NCBI GenBank assembly: GCA_021160625.1
Contig: JAGHCE010000034.1
Location: 1-14,827 of the forward strand
DNA from: Planctomycetota bacterium
GTDB taxonomy: Bacteria > Planctomycetota > DG-23 > SLPQ01
DNA length: 14,827 nt
Direction: 5' to 3'
In this document: positions 14,095 through 14,827 of the stretch, piece after piece
How positions within the stretch are numbered: the stretch's first letter is position 1
Layout: each line of letters starts with the position of its first letter
The notes under the pieces: model-generated
What the model was told of the DNA's origin: nothing
Databases searched by the model: none
The model's input: only the letters and a program-made list of their open reading frames with translations
Translations under genes and position numbers: made by a program

Positions 14095-14398
14095 ATCTCT
14101 CTACCTCCCTGGGGCTCGAAGCCCACCCTTGAATTACCCTTGACCCGCCCCCCAGACATCCCCGTAGCACAACCACGGAGGCTCCGCCGGAGTGCAACCT
14201 TCTCACCTGCCCCTATTGTCAACACTGTGGGGTATAACATTCAAGAAAAAACCACCGGCCGAGCAGGAAAATATGCAGCGGGGAGCACTTGGCCGCGTTT
14301 GCAGGGGCTTGCCGCCGGACTCCTCGCACAGGGTTGTGGTACGCGATTGTTCAGATTCTGCGCGCAGCGCCCCGCGCGCAAACGCAGATACAATCAAG
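14095..14398. other. 304-base intergenic region between tRNA-Leu and the secreted-protein gene
   Basis: It contains the leader of the minus-strand secreted-protein gene, with a GGGCT/AGCCC hairpin (14112-14124), and a hairpin about 18 nt past the tRNA 3' end. On the minus strand a TTGACA occurs at 14217-14222, but no good -10 box stands at the right distance, so I do not call a promoter. No open frame here looks like a gene. Confidence 0.6.
14359..14380 (-). terminator. Hairpin downstream of tRNA-Leu
   Basis: TGCGCGC (14359-14365) pairs with GCGCGCA (14374-14380) over 7 bp with an 8-nt loop. It lies 18 nt after the encoded CCA end of the tRNA in the direction of transcription. No U-tract follows, so it may serve as a 3'-end stem for trailer processing or as a weak terminator. 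Confidence 0.4.
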
Positions 14399-14483
14399 TG
14401 GTGCGGAAGGGGGGAGTCGAACCCCCACGGGTTGCCCCACAGGATCCTAAGTCCTGCGCGTCTGCCGGTTCCGCCACTCCCGC
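14399..14483 (-). tRNA. tRNA-Leu(UAG), CCA encoded
   Basis: The 85-nt class II tRNA folds as follows: acceptor GCGGGAG with CTTCCGC (one G-U pair), D-arm GCG/CGC around a GG-containing loop, anticodon stem CAGGA/TCCTG with loop CTTAGGA (anticodon TAG at 34-36), a 13-nt variable arm, and T-arm GGGGG/CCCCC with loop TTCGACT. Discriminator A and CCA follow at 14402-14399. It reads leucine CUA and, by wobble, other CUN codons. It has its own promoter on the minus strand and is divergent from dtd. Confidence 0.97.
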
Positions 14484-14492
14484 ACGGCGGAT

Positions 14493-14521
14493 ATTATCAC
14501 CGGTTGCGGGTTCACAATCAA
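14493..14521 (-). promoter_or_regulatory. Promoter of tRNA-Leu(UAG)
   Basis: On the minus strand TTGATT (14516-14521) is followed by a 17-nt spacer and GATAAT (14493-14498), preceded by a GGT that gives a partly extended -10. The tRNA begins 9 nt after the -10 box, so transcription would start at or very near its 5' end. Box quality, spacing and position agree. Confidence 0.7.
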
Positions 14522-14565
14522 GGCATCGCCCGATAAGTGATGCTCGCGCCGGGCGTGGGGGGCGC

Positions 14566-14593
14566 TTGCAAGCCTTCACTTAGCACCTATACT
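14566..14593 (+). promoter_or_regulatory. Possible promoter of dtd
   Basis: TTGCAA (14566-14571) is followed by 16 nt and TATACT (14588-14593; five of six). Transcription would start near 14600, about 26 nt before the TTG start of dtd, leaving room for the GGAG ribosome site. The -35 box is weak. Confidence 0.5.
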
Positions 14594-14625
14594 CCTTTTC
14601 TGCGAGGATTTTTAGGAGAATATGC

Positions 14626-14827
14626 TTGAGACTTGTCATACAGCGCGTGTCGCGGGCTTCGGTTGAGGTTGAGGGGCACGTGGCGGGGGCGATCGGGCGG
14701 GGATTACTGGTGCTGGTGGGAGTGGAGAAGGGCGACACGGCGGCGGAGGCGGAGTTTCTCGCGCGCAAGGTTGCGGCGCTGCGGATTTTCGGGGACGAGG
14801 CGGGCAAGATGAACCTTTCAGTTCTCC
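14626..14827 (+). CDS. dtd: D-aminoacyl-tRNA deacylase (DTD), 3' part missing
   Basis: 67 codons are visible before the window ends, about 45 percent of the usual length near 150 aa. They match the DTD N-terminus: RLVIQRVSRASVEVEG at residues 2-17, GLLVLVGVEKGDT at 27-39 and LRIFGDEAGKMNLSVL at 52-67. The enzyme removes D-amino acids wrongly attached to tRNA (and glycine from tRNA-Ala), in the cytosol. The start is TTG at 14626, with GGAG (14615-14618) 7 nt before it. A nearby ATG (14622) is out of frame, and the family begins with exactly this RxVIQRVSRASV segment, so TTG is well supported. It is transcribed away from tRNA-Leu. The catalytic Thr region lies beyond the window edge. Confidence 0.93.
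   Translation, partial: MRLVIQRVSRASVEVEGHVAGAIGRGLLVLVGVEKGDTAAEAEFLARKVAALRIFGDEAGKMNLSVL

Noticed and set aside
14140..14583. Plus-strand frames across the tRNA-Leu region
   Set aside because: They read through the complement of a complete tRNA and its promoter, so they are not genes.

Overview
The window is GC-rich bacterial chromosome with 11 protein genes, two of them cut by the window edges, and one tRNA gene. I cannot name the organism. Signal-peptide proteins with many Asp-box repeats, tandem GT39-type membrane glycosyltransferases, palindromic intergenic repeats, frequent GTG/TTG starts and a secreted protein with a tail like the prepilin H-X9-DG domain together suggest a Planctomycetota/PVC-like or related environmental lineage. 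This is inference and would need marker-gene placement.

Layout. (1) Positions 1-1798, minus strand: a PIG-L family deacetylase followed by a NagB-like (glucosamine-6-phosphate deaminase superfamily) gene that runs off the left edge. They look like a two-gene amino-sugar unit, but the NagB-like active site is altered. (2) Positions 1799-2375: a 577-base intergenic region between divergent genes, with a terminator-like hairpin in the deacetylase leader and a block of perfect palindromes and short repeats. (3) Positions 2376-7246, plus strand: a tightly packed four-gene operon of short sugar-1-phosphate nucleotidyltransferase, two tandem paralogous polytopic GT39/PMT-type glycosyltransferases, and an MBL-fold hydrolase. 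The junctions are an 8-nt gap, a 4-nt overlap and a 20-nt overlap, so translational coupling is likely. The set suggests making a nucleotide sugar and transferring sugar outside the cytoplasmic membrane. (4) Positions 7286-13121, minus strand and convergent with block 3: an RNase Z-like MBL-fold protein, then two large secreted paralogous Asp-box proteins resembling two-propeller GH74-type proteins. (5) Positions 13122-13464: noncoding, with a hairpin whose loop can pair with an upstream segment. (6) Positions 13465-14094, minus: a small secreted protein with an 18-nt tandem repeat and the DG tail. (7) Positions 14399-14483, minus: tRNA-Leu(UAG) with its own promoter, divergent from (8) dtd, D-aminoacyl-tRNA deacylase, TTG start, cut by the right edge.

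Overall this is ordinary chromosomal DNA with carbohydrate and cell-surface functions. I see no transposase, integrase, CRISPR array, phage or recognised defence genes. The most notable items are the PIG-L/NagB-like pair with an altered active site, the duplicated Asp-box proteins, the glycosyltransferase operon with a start codon in a repeat-like hairpin loop, and the palindromic repeat block.
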